Assembly (NCBI GenBank): GCA_943704525.1
Contig: CALSCQ010001573.1
Coordinates: forward strand, 1-38,583
Length of the DNA: 38,583 bases
Source: Pigoraptor vietnamica
Taxonomy: Eukaryota; Opisthokonta; Filasterea
Direction of reading: 5' to 3'
This document shows, one piece after another, positions 19,759-30,727 of the stretch (the stretch's first letter is position 1; every line of letters begins with the position of its first letter). The notes beneath the pieces were generated by a model. The model was not told the origin of the DNA. It made no database searches and worked only from the letters and a program-made list of their open reading frames with translations. The position numbers and the translations under genes were made by a program.

Positions 19759-22700
19759 ATGTCCGAAACGGACCAGCCGTCCCCTTCGGTGGACGATGGG
19801 CAGTCTTTTGCTCTGTCAAGGGTCGCACGCCTCACAAGGATCACGGTCACTCGTCCGAGCGATGGGGCAGGTGATGAAAGCGCACGCGGAGCATCACGTA
19901 TCGAATGCGGGATGAAGCGTGGAAAGGAGCATTGGTCGGGGGTTTGGGTATAAGTTACCTGAATTGCGTGCCCTTTTGGACCTGCTGCAGACGCTGCCGC
20001 GGATTCCACTGCCGACGGGGCGAACAATCAGGCCGGCTCCACCAACGACGTGCGCCGCGATGGGACGGTCGAACTGCTCGAGCTGCGACGCCGGCGTACG
20101 CAGGCGCCAGTTCATGAGGACAATAAGGTGAAGGCGGCGCTGAAGCACTGGTGGCGATATGCGACGGCGTATACGGTCAAGCTGGAGGCGCTGCAGGCGG
20201 GAGAGAGCGCCGACACGGAAATACCCGACATGCCGTGCGTCCGAAAGCGCTACGAGCTGCAAACTCCCAAGGTACCGCGCATTCATGTGTTGGTACTGCC
20301 TTTTTTCCTCGTTCTTGTTTTTTTTTTTTATAGTATATTTTCAATTTGAACGGTTCGGCAGTCCGCGCGAGTGCACCTGTGCGAATGTGTGCTTCGCCCA
20401 AAGTCTTTGCTTCATGCGAACGCAGGATCTTCGGACGCAACGCTTCGTGCGCTATGTTCTCTGTCTTCTCATTGGCGGCTTCGTTGCGCTCGTGTTCTAC
20501 GCCGTGAATCTTGCCGGCGACCACCTCTGCGAATACAAGAACGACGACCTGACGTACGAAAGTGAGTGTTTTTTTATGTGTATTGCGCAGAACTGATGCC
20601 AACCTTTTTCCCGTTTCCGCTCGCATTCGACTGAAACACACACACACACACACACACACACGCACGCACCGTATTTGACTGACGCTCACGCACACGCCTG
20701 CAGATTCGCTGGAGAAGCACTACGCGCGCGCATGGGGACTCAGCCAGATATACACGCACGGCCTTGCGATACTTGCGGCGCTTTGCGTCCTTTACGAGCC
20801 CAGCGCGTCTGGAATGGGACTTCCGGAGGTGCGCATTCTCTGCTGGACGTTTGTTGTCGACAAATTCTACATCTGTGTGTGTGTGCGCGCGTGTGTGCGC
20901 GTGTGTGTGTGTGTCTGTTTTACGTGTGTGTCTGTTTATGTGTGCGCGCTCGAAGACTCAGACTGTTCAATTTCGCAGGTCATCGCATATCTCAACGGCA
21001 CGTCCATGACATCCACGATGACGTGGAGTGCGTTGTTTGCCAAGACTGCCGGCACAATCTTTGCCGTGGGAGCGGGACTCGGTGCGTGCCTGTTCGCGCC
21101 TGTTCCTAACATCGCTCCCCTTTCCAGCACATCCTTCGCCTTCCATCGCTCCCTTCTTCGGCATATCCATCTCCTTCACCTCTGTTCGTGATGGTGCCGC
21201 ATGCGTCCTGTTCAATGTCTGGCGAGACGGATGGCCTTCGCGTTAAGCTGACTTCAGTTCCTTCCCTTCTATGTGCACGGGCGAACCCAGTGTGCGATCC
21301 CGAAGGTATGCAATCCACCGTTGTCCCTTGTCCTGTGTTATGGGGAGCGAATTTCTTGCAGACACGTGCGCGCACATGCAATGGCATGACGATGTGATGT
21401 GTGTGCGGTTGACCAGTCCCGACATGCAGGCCCGATGATTCACGTGGGCACCATCATCGCCGTGTTGACCGCGCGGTTCAGCATTCTCGCCCGCTTTTTG
21501 ACAAGGTATTTGCGCACTCTCGCAAAGCTGCGCGCCAGCGTGCAAGTTGTTTCATGCCGCTGGCGCGTCTTATTCTCCGTGTTGTTGACAGAGGTATATG
21601 CACGCTCCCGATGCTCCAATCGTCTCTGCGCGTGTTTAGTGGATCGAGATTTTCGCTGTGCGCTCTGCATGCACGCTTCTTCCATCCGCGTGAAAAGTGT
21701 CCCTTCTTGTTCGAGCTTAGCTTGAGTTTCACTGCCGATCCTGCCACAGGGCGGTGAGTGAGGACAAGCGACAGGCCGACGAGGCCGTTAAGCACCTCCA
21801 GAACGACAGCGACTTTCGCATGTTTGCGGCCACGGGTGCCGCTGCGGGCGTTGCCGCTGCGTTCCATGCGCCGCTTGCGGGGACGGCCTTCGTCATAGAG
21901 GCAAGTAGAGTCGTCCTTTTCTGCTCGTGTTAATTTATTTTTTTGTTTGTTTGTTTATTTTTTCCGATAGCTAATCAAGAATTGATGTGGGGGTTTGTCA
22001 CAATCCCTGCTCATCGGCACTGCCCTTGTTCCTTGTAGTTGGCATTCCGCACACGTCGCAACCGGCTAACACAAACGCGCGTGCGCAGGAAGCGATCTCG
22101 TTCTTCCACCCGCGGCTCATCTTCCGCGTCTTCTTCACGTGCGTCGTCGCCTACTGGGTGCTCGCCTTTGTCGCGCAGCAGAAGGTGCTGAACGTGTCGG
22201 CGTTTGCGCTTTACAGCGACCCCACAATCTGCCAGACGAACCAGAGTTACGGCGACTTTCTTATGTATGTCATTATGGGCGTCGTGTTTGGCGTCCTCGG
22301 CGGTCTCTTCAACCGCGTGTCGATCTTCCTTCAGCGGCTGCGCGCCAAGTATGTTGTGCCGTGGCCGGTGCGCCGCATGCTCGAAGTGATGGCGGTGAGT
22401 GTGTTATAGCAAGCAGGCCGATGATGCACCCCCGCTGTTCTTTGTGTGCGTGCGCTTATGCGGGATGTTGTGGCTCGCAGGTAACGCTTATCACGACGAC
22501 TGTGGTCGTGTTCGTTCCACTCGCCGACAACACCTGCGGTGAGTGCAGCTCCATAGAGGATTTCAGGCTCAAACTCCACGCACATCGCACACACGCATGC
22601 CACGACGGTCGGTATTCACTGTCATTCCCACGCAGTGTCCAGCGTGAAAGCATTTTCGCAGCTCGAGGGTCCCGGGGTGTGCCGTGCGATTGCGGATCCG

Positions 22701-24422
22701 CAGATATGCGCGTATTACCAAGTCACCGAGGCCACGTTCGCCTTCCTCGTCGAAGACACGAAGCAGGCCTGTCCGGACATTGAGGAAATTGCAAGTGGGT
22801 TGTCGCAACTGAATCTCGGGCGTGTCACGTACACGCCCACGCGCATCCGCACGTACTCTGACACCCTTGCAAATCGTCATCATGAGAGAGCGCGATACGG
22901 CCCAAACGAGTGAATCTCGTGTGCTTAGATAGCGTACGCGCACACGCACGCACGCATGCATTCGCAACATCCGTACATCCGCACCTGCTCTGACACGCCT
23001 GCGGTTGCTTGCTACCGTTAGGTCACGTGGACATCACGTTTCCGCACATGCGAATGGAGGTTGAAGTGGAGGGACCGAACAAAACGACGACGTGCTACAA
23101 CGAGCTCAGTTCGCTGTTCCAGGTGCGCGTAATTATCTTTTGTGTGTCAATGACTTGCGCGCGTGAGGCCTCACGAACAGCCGACATTGCATTTGCTGTC
23201 GTATGCTAATTCGGCAGCGATCTTCGTGCAGGTGACGGCGACGACCGCGCTGCAGAATCTCTTCCTGCGCGGGGCGTACAGCCTCTTCAGCGCAAAAAAT
23301 CTCGCGCTATTTGCCGTGGTCTACATGTTCCTCATTCTCATTACCGTCGGAATTGGTTCGTGCTGTTGCATTGGCTGCTTGTGTGGGCTTGTTCAGAATT
23401 GGTTCGTGCGTGCTTGTCAGCCTGTGTGGCCCATTCGCACATGCCACTTGGAGCAAACTGCGACAAGCGCGCGTCTGTGTTTCTTGTCCGGTTGACGCGC
23501 ACTATGGGTGAATCACTATTCTTTGCTGCTTCTGTCTCGCTGACCTTCGTCGCACACAACCGGAACGGACGCGCAGCCATACCCGCGGGCAGCGTGCTAC
23601 CGTGCATGGTGTTTGGAGCAACCGTCGGCCGGCTGTTGGGAGTTGCGTACAATGCGTGGATCAAGGTCCCTCTCGGCTACTATCTGGTCGATCCGGTGAG
23701 TGTGCTCCAAGGAAGTGGTCTGCTTATAGTCTCTCGTGTTGTTTGACGCGCACGTATTTGTTTCATCAGTCCAATTGCGAACTAGCCTCTGTCTCGCACT
23801 TATCCCTTGTTGTTTACGCTTGTAGGGTCTCTATGCGATCATCGGTGCGGGCGCCTTCTGGGCTGGTTTCGCCAACATGACACTCACCATCACGCTCGTC
23901 ATGGTTGAGATTACGTCGAGCGTCGAGTCGCTGCCGGGCGTCTCAGTGGCCGTCGTCATCAGCGCTTGGATCGGGCAGCTCGTCTCCCACAGCCTCTACC
24001 ACGCCACGCTCGTCGTCATGAAGGTGGGCGCACTGTTCCGCTCTCAGTCTATTCTGTTCTGTTTATTTTTATTTATTTATTTTTCTTGTTTTTGTTTTTT
24101 TGTTTGTAACTTTTTTCTGTTTGCATCCTCCTTTCCGCGATTGTCGAGGACGGTGGCAACTGGGCGGCTTTAGAAGTGGATGCCTTGTGCGCGTGGTTCT
24201 GGGATTCGGGCGTTACAGGCACTCACTTGTGGAGAGTGTCTGACAGAGGCGCATTCTGACACGGGTGAGTCTGCAGATTCCCTTTCTCGAAGCCGAGCCA
24301 TCGCACGATATGCGATTCCAGGACACGCGCGAGTACATGGTATCGCCCGTGAAGTGCCTGCCGCTCAATGCGACGACGCGCCAGGTCGCCGACGCCCTCT
24401 CCAGCACTCACCACGGTGCGTG

Positions 24423-24453
<31 letters not shown>

Positions 24454-25171
24454 GTTCTTCTCGCTCTTTTCTCTATTATATGCAAATTCGGTGTGTTACC
24501 GGCGCAGTTACTATCAGCTCGTTCGGGTTCTTTGCGGACTGTGTACTTTCTTGAGGCGGAGGCACCGCTTGTTTTGGTCTCAAGCGCAACTGCACTGCAT
24601 GTGCACGCCCTCTCTGCGCCTCTCTGGCCTAACGCTTAATTTCTTTTCCGTCATTGGTGCTTTCACAGGCTTCCCAGTCGTCGACTCGCTGGAGAGCAAC
24701 CGTCTCGTCGGGCTCATCCTGCGACTACAGCTCGAGGACGTCCTCGCGCTGCAGCGGAAGTCGCTCCTCAGGAGCGCAACCCTCAAGGCATCGTCCGATC
24801 CCGCGCTGCCGACGTCCGTATCTGCGCCTCCGCCGGCCAGCATCCACGGCGTGATTTCGGCTTCGTTGCAAAGTCCTGAGGGCGACGCCGAGCCGCCCAA
24901 CCTCATGCTCTCCGCCCCGATGCTGTCGGCGTATGCCGCTGAGCTTGAGGAGTCGCGCGTGGACTTGACGCCGTACATGAACAGCAGCCCGTCGACGGCG
25001 CTTCCGACGTGGCCTGTGGCGAAATCGTACGCGACGCTGCGACACCTGCAGCTGCGCCACCTTGTCGTCGTGAGTCCCTCTGGTGTTGTCGAGGGCATTG
25101 TGACGCGCAAAGATCTTATTCCGATTGCTCACGGCGGCCTGTGCAAGGGCGACGGACACGGGGAGGATTGA
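19759..25171 (+). CDS. CLC-type chloride/proton antiporter with two CBS domains (CLC-7/CLC-d-like)
   Basis: Seventeen exons: 19759-19870, 19991-20271, 20426-20561, 20704-20828, 20979-21081, 21291-21305, 21430-21505, 21750-21900, 22089-22394, 22481-22538, 22636-22794, 23022-23122, 23232-23355, 23577-23695, 23826-24023, 24277-24415, 24669-25171; 901 residues, all phases matching. The membrane part runs from about 135 to 710. The gating glutamate (E257) and the internal EE pair after GTAFVI are kept, pointing to proton-coupled antiport, and the Tyr of the last helix (SLYHATL) is present. The filter departs from consensus: GMGLPE (213-218) for GSGIPE, VCDPEGP (253-259) for xVGKEGP, PAGSVLP for PAGLFVP. 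C-terminal CBS1 (REYMVSPVKCLPLNATTR...GFPVVDS) and CBS2 (YMNSSPSTAL...LRHLVVVSPSGVVEGIVTRKDL) resemble endolysosomal CLCs. Location is inferred. Exon 1 is the least certain. Confidence 0.92.
20637..20661 (+). repeat. CA microsatellite in CLC intron 3
   Basis: Twelve or so CA units in the intron 20562-20703. This is the one clear case in the window where CA, not TG, lies on the sense strand of the gene. Confidence 0.85.
20873..20945 (+). repeat. TG/CG-rich tract in CLC intron 4
   Basis: An imperfect TG repeat with CG steps occupies the middle of the intron 20829-20978. The exons on either side join in phase at GLPE-VIAYLNG. Confidence 0.8.
21291..21305 (+). other. 15-nt microexon coding the CLC gating glutamate loop
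   Basis: The exon has a CCCAG acceptor before it and a GTATGC donor after it. It supplies V-C-D-P-E and the first base of the next Gly, exactly the spacing expected between the GAGL helix end and GPMIH. A longer version starting at 21258 (after CTTCAG) is also in phase and would insert eleven residues just before the filter loop. The short form fits the family spacing. Confidence 0.75.
21901..22088 (+). other. GC-AG intron in the CLC gene
   Basis: The upstream exon ends ATAGAG followed by GCAAGT, a textbook GC donor. Splicing to 22089 restores VIE-EAISFFHP, the conserved EE pair. No nearby GT donor keeps both the phase and this motif, so this is the firmest GC-AG intron of the window. Confidence 0.85.
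24425..24453 (+). repeat. 29-nt T homopolymer in CLC intron 16
   Basis: A run of 29 T lies ten bases into the intron 24416-24668, far from its acceptor, so it is not the polypyrimidine tract. It has the same counted length as the G run at 9848-9876. Confidence 0.85.
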
Positions 25172-25595
25172 ATCTGCCCGTGTTTGTTGTCTTGAAGCCG
25201 CCCGACTTCGTGGTTGGTTGAAAACATTCAACGACTAAAGAGACGAGTGGAATGGCTTGCGAGCCAGGGTCCGCCTAATGCGATCAAAGTAGTTGGCGTT
25301 AATGGCAGGGTCCGAGGGTTACGGGTACGGTCGACGGGTACGGGGTCCACACGCGGACTTTCTCGTGTCACCGGCCATAACCTGATTAATGGATCACTGA
25401 CACAAAATGCTTTGAGGGCTCATTTGTAGTTAGTGAAAGGTGGTCGCGGCGGGCAGTCCGTTCTGAGAGGCGCCACCGTTTCCAACGCATTCGATATCGG
25501 CACATCAACTGAATTGTGTGGGTATTATACCTTTCAGCCACAAATTCGATACAAAAAAAAAAAACGTTGAAACTTTTTAGTGAACTCGGCAGCAG
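25172..25595. other. convergent region between CLC and COG1
   Basis: These 424 bp between stop codons hold the two 3' UTRs. Features seen are a run of 12 A at 25553-25564 and CGGGTA-type short repeats around 25320-25345. No gene was recognised. Confidence 0.55.
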
Positions 25596-28500
25596 CTAAA
25601 AGAGACCCGTGCCCCCGAACAGCCCAGTGGCACGCGTTCCCTGTCCAGCCTTTGCCGGCCCCGATTGCGACCGCGCGTGCATAGCGGCCTTTGGCCCCCC
25701 GCGTGTTTGCTGCTGCCACGAGGGCGGCTTCACGGGCGCCGCGATGGAAGCGCTGATGGGAAGTAGAGCAAACCTGCCGGGTCGGGAACATACATCAAGT
25801 CAGAACAGAATTGAACAGGAGAGGGACAGCGGACAACGTGACAAGAAAGAAAAAAAAAGTGCAAAAAAAGAAGAAACAAGCAGAAAAAATTAATGCGAGG
25901 AAGAACACCGATGTTAAAATCAAAGACAGTGACCCGTTTTTGCAATGAACAAGGGTGCCTGCTTCGTGAAATTTGCCCACAACACCCACCGAGGGGCCAC
26001 GGGGGCGATGGCCAGCGGGCCGTGCGATTCGTGCGACTGCATTCCGCGCTTCTGGTCACTGTAGAGCCGGTTGAGGCCCGCCACAGTGCCAAACAACACA
26101 CTCGACCTACGAAGAAACAGGAGGGAAAATTCAAACAAATGAGAAACATTCATATAAATGAGAGCAGCACTCACGGGAGGGCGTAAAGAACAGGCGCCGG
26201 ACAGCCCACACGCGGCTTTGCGTGACACCCACCTCTGATATGCCTTGACAACGTTGGAGCGAATGTGCGGCGCAAACACGTCCATGTCAAACGGATCGAT
26301 CCGCGACGTCCAGAGGGCCACAAGGCGGTCGCGACGCCCAGCAAAGTCCACCAGCTGAGGCTGGCACTGCGGCAGAAGGCGCGCGGAGAGGAAGTCGAAA
26401 AGCAGACGCGTGTCGAAGAGCATCTGCACGCATCCCTCCTGCGACGCGGCCGCGCCGGCGGCAAAGCGCTCGAAAATGGCGAGCGCCTCGTCCGCGGCGA
26501 GCTGAACGGCGTCAAGAACAATGGGGCGGTCGAGCGCGTGCGCACCGCACTGGTTGAGGGCCACGCAGAGATCGTGGACAAAGGCGAGCGCCGGGCGGGA
26601 GAGGTGCGCCGGCAACCGGACGACGGAGTCCACCTTGTCGCCACCTTCGGACTCCTCCTGCGACACAAAGCATCGGGAAAACCAGGAGTGTCAGGACAGT
26701 CAGCTGCACAAGCACGGCCTTTCGCCTCACAGTTAGGGAGAGCAAACAAACAATTGCAGACACAAATGCTGCGCGCACCTGAATGCGAATGTCCTCCCAC
26801 GCCCCCCGCGACACCACGGGATCCGACCAATTCTCCGCCGCAAGGCCACGTTCAAGCGCACTTCCGAGCGACCGCGCCAGGTGCACGGCCCATGTGTGGT
26901 GGCAGGCCGCATGAAGCGCACGCAGCGCCTTGCGACCTTCCTCCAACCGCGCATCAAACTCGGGCTTTGCGCCCGCAAACGACGACTGCCGGGACAACGG
27001 CCCTGTTCGCAGCACCGGCGTGCGAGGCCCGCTCGACATGCGTCGCAACAGCCCCCCCTCGCGCTGTACCTCCGCGTCGCCGGAACGCATAGCCTCCTGC
27101 AGGGAGCGGCAGTGTTGCGCAATTGCAAGCGCAGTTCGACCGACCAAGAGCACCTTTGCAGAGGCACCGGACGACGCCGCGGCGCCGTTCTCGCTCCTCG
27201 TGTTACCACTGCCGGTCTCCTCGATAACCGACTTCGAGAGCTCGTGCAGTTGCGAGAGCTCCGAACAGACTGAGAGAATGCATTGGTGGCAGAGCGTACG
27301 CACATGCGCTCGGATGTCGCTGCCGTCCTCGCGATGATCAAAGGGACCCCGCCGCGGCTGTTCGGGCTGTGGCGCACCGGCGACATGTCCGTTCTTCTCG
27401 TGCACTTCCTCGGAGCCAAACGCGTGGCTCGCGTCATCGAGAATGGACCCAAGCGAAGCGTCAAAGGCCACGCACACATCCCGCACAAACGGCGTGAGCG
27501 CAATCGCCTGCGCGCGCGTCGCGTTCAAGTCAGTCGAAGAATTCCACAGCAGCAACAGCGTTCACACAACCGCAACCGCAACACACGCACCTTCAGTGCG
27601 AGCTGGTTGCTGAGATCCACGGCGGCGACGAGTCCTCCCGCACCCGCCCCCACACCGACACCCCCCGGCGGCGCGGCAAGCGAATAGCCGCCCGTGACGC
27701 CGCCAGAGTTTTGGTCGATCGCCATCTGATCAGGCTCATCGCTCCACACCCACGCGCCCACGTCGTCGCTCGCTGCGTCCGAGAGCACCATGTCGCGAGG
27801 AACGTGCGCGAGCCCCGCAAAGGCGACGTCGAGAATGTCCTTGGCACGCGCGATCACGTGCTTTCGGAAGAGGTGGTCGTACAGGGCCACAGGATGGCCG
27901 AGGAGCGCGGCACACATCGCATCCCACTCACTTCCCGCGTCCTCCTGCGACACGCGTACGCAACAAAAGCACGACGAAAATTAAAGACGAACGGTTTGAC
28001 ATGAAAGAACAACGAAGCAGAAGCAACGTCGCCGGCGCAGTTGCAAAAAATGCGCACCTTCCCCGCACCGCCCAGCGTTTCCCACACGGCGTCTGCGAGC
28101 GACCGCAGCGACTTGATCGTATCGAGTCCCTTGAGGGCGGCCGCCGCACCTTCCGCGACGACTGCCGACGCAGTCGCGAGCCAGTCAGCGACAAGCGCCT
28201 GGCATGCAGCGCGCATTTTGGCCGGGTTCGAGCCCACGCTGAGGGGCGCGGTCGGCTGCACGTGAAGCAGTAATGTAAGTATCAACTTCCTTTGTGAAAG
28301 GACGGCGGATAAGAGTATGCGGGAGTGGGGACGTTGCGGACGCGCACACTCGGCGCACAACGCGACACGAACCCGGAATCGCTGGACGCTCTGAGGAAGG
28401 TTCCTGACAATCGCGTGCATGCTGCCGCCGGTGAACAGGCGCGCAATGTACGGCGCGTCGGCGCCGTCGTCGGCCGAGGTCACGTGATGGAGGGACCGAG

Positions 28501-30019
28501 CGAGTGCGCCGGAGGGAAAGGCGCCGTCGGACGCTCCGCCCGCGAAGAAAATGACAAAAGCAGAGTGCAGCGTGTCCTGCGCAACGCAGTGAAATTGCGC
28601 GTCAGCGTCTACCCGCAAGAAGCCGTCAACATGTGCACGGACAACCCACACGGGGTATGGGGTTAAACAGAGTGAAGCATCAACAACAACAGCCTCTGAG
28701 CGCACTTCGGGAATCTCCGCAAGGTTTAAAGAATGTGCACAGAAAGCACCCGCAAAAGCGCATGAGGGGACGCATCGATGGTAACACCTTCCCACACCGC
28801 ACACGCAAGAGGGACCATGGCACACACGACCGCACCTTCACGATACGTGCGACGCGGCACAGCTGCTCCTTTGCTGTGGAAGACGCGATGCCCTCGGGGC
28901 GCAGCAGATTGCGAACGAGCGCCGTGCGCGCGGAGAGATACTCGGACAGTACCTGTGCGCATGAGCGAGTGTCAAATAAGTGCAACTTGCGTGCGCATCA
29001 AAATATACAAAAACAACGAAGTACGTGACCCTCTTCGCCTCTGTCCAACAATCACACACACACATCGACAGAGCACACGCACAATAACCGCACACGTACC
29101 TCCTTTGGCGGTCGGTCGTCCAACAGCACCACGGCGCACGCGGCGTCCGCAAGTGACTCGTCGTTCACGCCCTCCGCCGCAAGCTCCCCGCGCGCTTCCT
29201 GAAGGATGGGATCGCGAAAGTGCCCAATGGCCGCCCACTGACGGTTAAGGATGGGGAATGCGGCCAGCAGTGCCCCGCGCTGCGTCTCGGCAGAGTCCGC
29301 CACGCCCACGTCCTCAACGCCGATGTTTGCGAACATGTGCTCCGCGATGAGATACAGCTGCGACGCCCGCAGAAACTCGCGCCGCTCCAGCGCGCTCCAG
29401 ATCTGTTCCGGGGTGTCGACGAGCAACTTCATCTGCGTTGCCGCAGAGTAAAACGCGCGAGTGCGCGGGCCGCGCTTGTCCGCGCTGGGAGCGGCATCGT
29501 CTGCACGCATGCGCCCGGCCTGGCGACACAACGTGTCCATTCGCTCTATGCCCTCGATAATCTGAATGCACGCGAACGTACATGAGTCGACACAGTGCCG
29601 CCTGAAACAAAACATACACAAGTACTCGTGCGAGACACGCACGCACACACAAGCACACACACACACACACTTACGCCACCAAACACACGCACCTCGCTGG
29701 AGGCCACGTTCATCGCCATGATACTGTCGGCGGCTCCGATGAGATCCCGGTAGCGCTCGCCAACCATTTGCCGCAGCTCTTCCTTCTTACGCTCAATGTC
29801 ACCGCGTATCTACGGCACAATACTCAATGTTCAGCCCTCAGCGCCGTTTGAACCGGCACACATTCTGAAGGAAGACACCAAACCCACCCTCTTCTCAATC
29901 ACACGAATCTCCGCGATCGTGTGCTTGCAGAAGACGCGGTCGGCCTCGGCATCTGGATGCGCAGGCGCGGCAGGGGCCGCTGCAGCTGCAGAGCCGCGCG
30001 GCTGATCCTGCGCCCGCAT
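25596..30019 (-). CDS. COG1: conserved oligomeric Golgi complex subunit 1
   Basis: Eleven exons on the minus strand, first to last: 29888-30019, 29693-29809, 29100-29561, 28836-28952, 28373-28576, 28058-28255, 27591-27944, 26779-27507, 26233-26657, 25990-26106, 25596-25773. They sum to 1010 residues (human COG1 is 980). Near the N-terminus, IRGDIERKKEELRQMVGERY followed by RDLIGAADSIMAM is the diagnostic Vps51-like helix of COG1. Near the C-terminus, RIDPFDMDVFAPHIRSNV and SSVLFGTVAGL match the animal protein, then RFALLPISAS. The middle is helical and poorly conserved. COG1 belongs to lobe A of the COG tether, which captures vesicles recycling within the Golgi. The intron 28256-28372 is the least certain, because the frame stays open across it; a GTTCGTG donor is assumed. 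The gene diverges from the coiled-coil gene with 708 bp between starts. Confidence 0.92.
29641..29670 (+). repeat. CA tract in COG1 intron 2
   Basis: The repeat is TG on the gene's sense strand. It lies near the donor end of the intron 29562-29692. Confidence 0.8.
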
Positions 30020-30727
30020 CTTCGCCGCGTGGCCGCTGCCACTCGCCGTCCACGTTCACCGCAAGGAGTGTCACGGCGTGCCTAGTTCACGCACGGCGCA
30101 CCCGTGCTCGAGCTCGTCTGCTCCTCTCACGGAGCGGGAACGGAGACGGACTCGATCATAGGGTCAGTGGCGTGCAGGCGCCCCCAATTCGCTTGGCGAT
30201 TCGGAAAGATGGCCACGTTACACACAGCGGAGAGCGCCTACGTCCGCAGATAAGGACAGAGCAAGAATGAATACGCCAACACACGAAGCGTACAGAGAAG
30301 TCTGAGCAGATGAAGGAATCAAACGGTGTGTGTGTGCATGTGTGTCAGTGGGGCAAACCCTTTGCACGTGATGGCACGTGACTACCCGTGACTCGAATTG
30401 AAATTCCATAGAAAGCAGTAATACTCCTCCAAATGTGTACTATAAAAGTGAATACTCTGCTATACACAACAATAATCTACTAAAATGCGAAATTAACACG
30501 ACGGGCTCCGTTGGCGCGCACTTCAAAGACCATGTCAAAAAGCTGCAACGCACGACCACTCCCTCGCGCCTCTATTTCTCGCTCTGTGGGGCCGTTGCTG
30601 CCGCTGTCACAGCCCTTCCTCGTACTGTGTGGCACGTCGTGCCTGCGTTACAGGCGCAGTGTTGACCGTGTGGGCCGTGGTCCCCGTCATCATCAACTCG
30701 CGCTGAAGTCCCATCCGTCGTTCGAAG
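30020..30727. promoter_or_regulatory. shared promoter region of COG1 and the coiled-coil gene
   Basis: These 708 bp lie between divergent starts. Two E-boxes CACGTG stand at 30365-30370 and 30375-30380, one helical turn apart, the second in a GGCACGTGAC context. An AT-rich section with TATAAAAG follows at 30438-30450 and could be a core promoter for the plus-strand gene. The track holds no recognisable protein. Confidence 0.6.
30365..30380 (+). promoter_or_regulatory. paired E-boxes (CACGTG)
   Basis: Two palindromic CACGTG cores spaced 10 bp centre to centre, suited to side-by-side binding of bHLH dimers. Function is inferred from the motif and its place in a bidirectional promoter. Confidence 0.45.

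Noticed and set aside
21258-21290. longer form of the CLC microexon as the main form
   Set aside because: It is in phase, but it would push eleven extra residues between two motifs of fixed spacing; kept only as an alternative.
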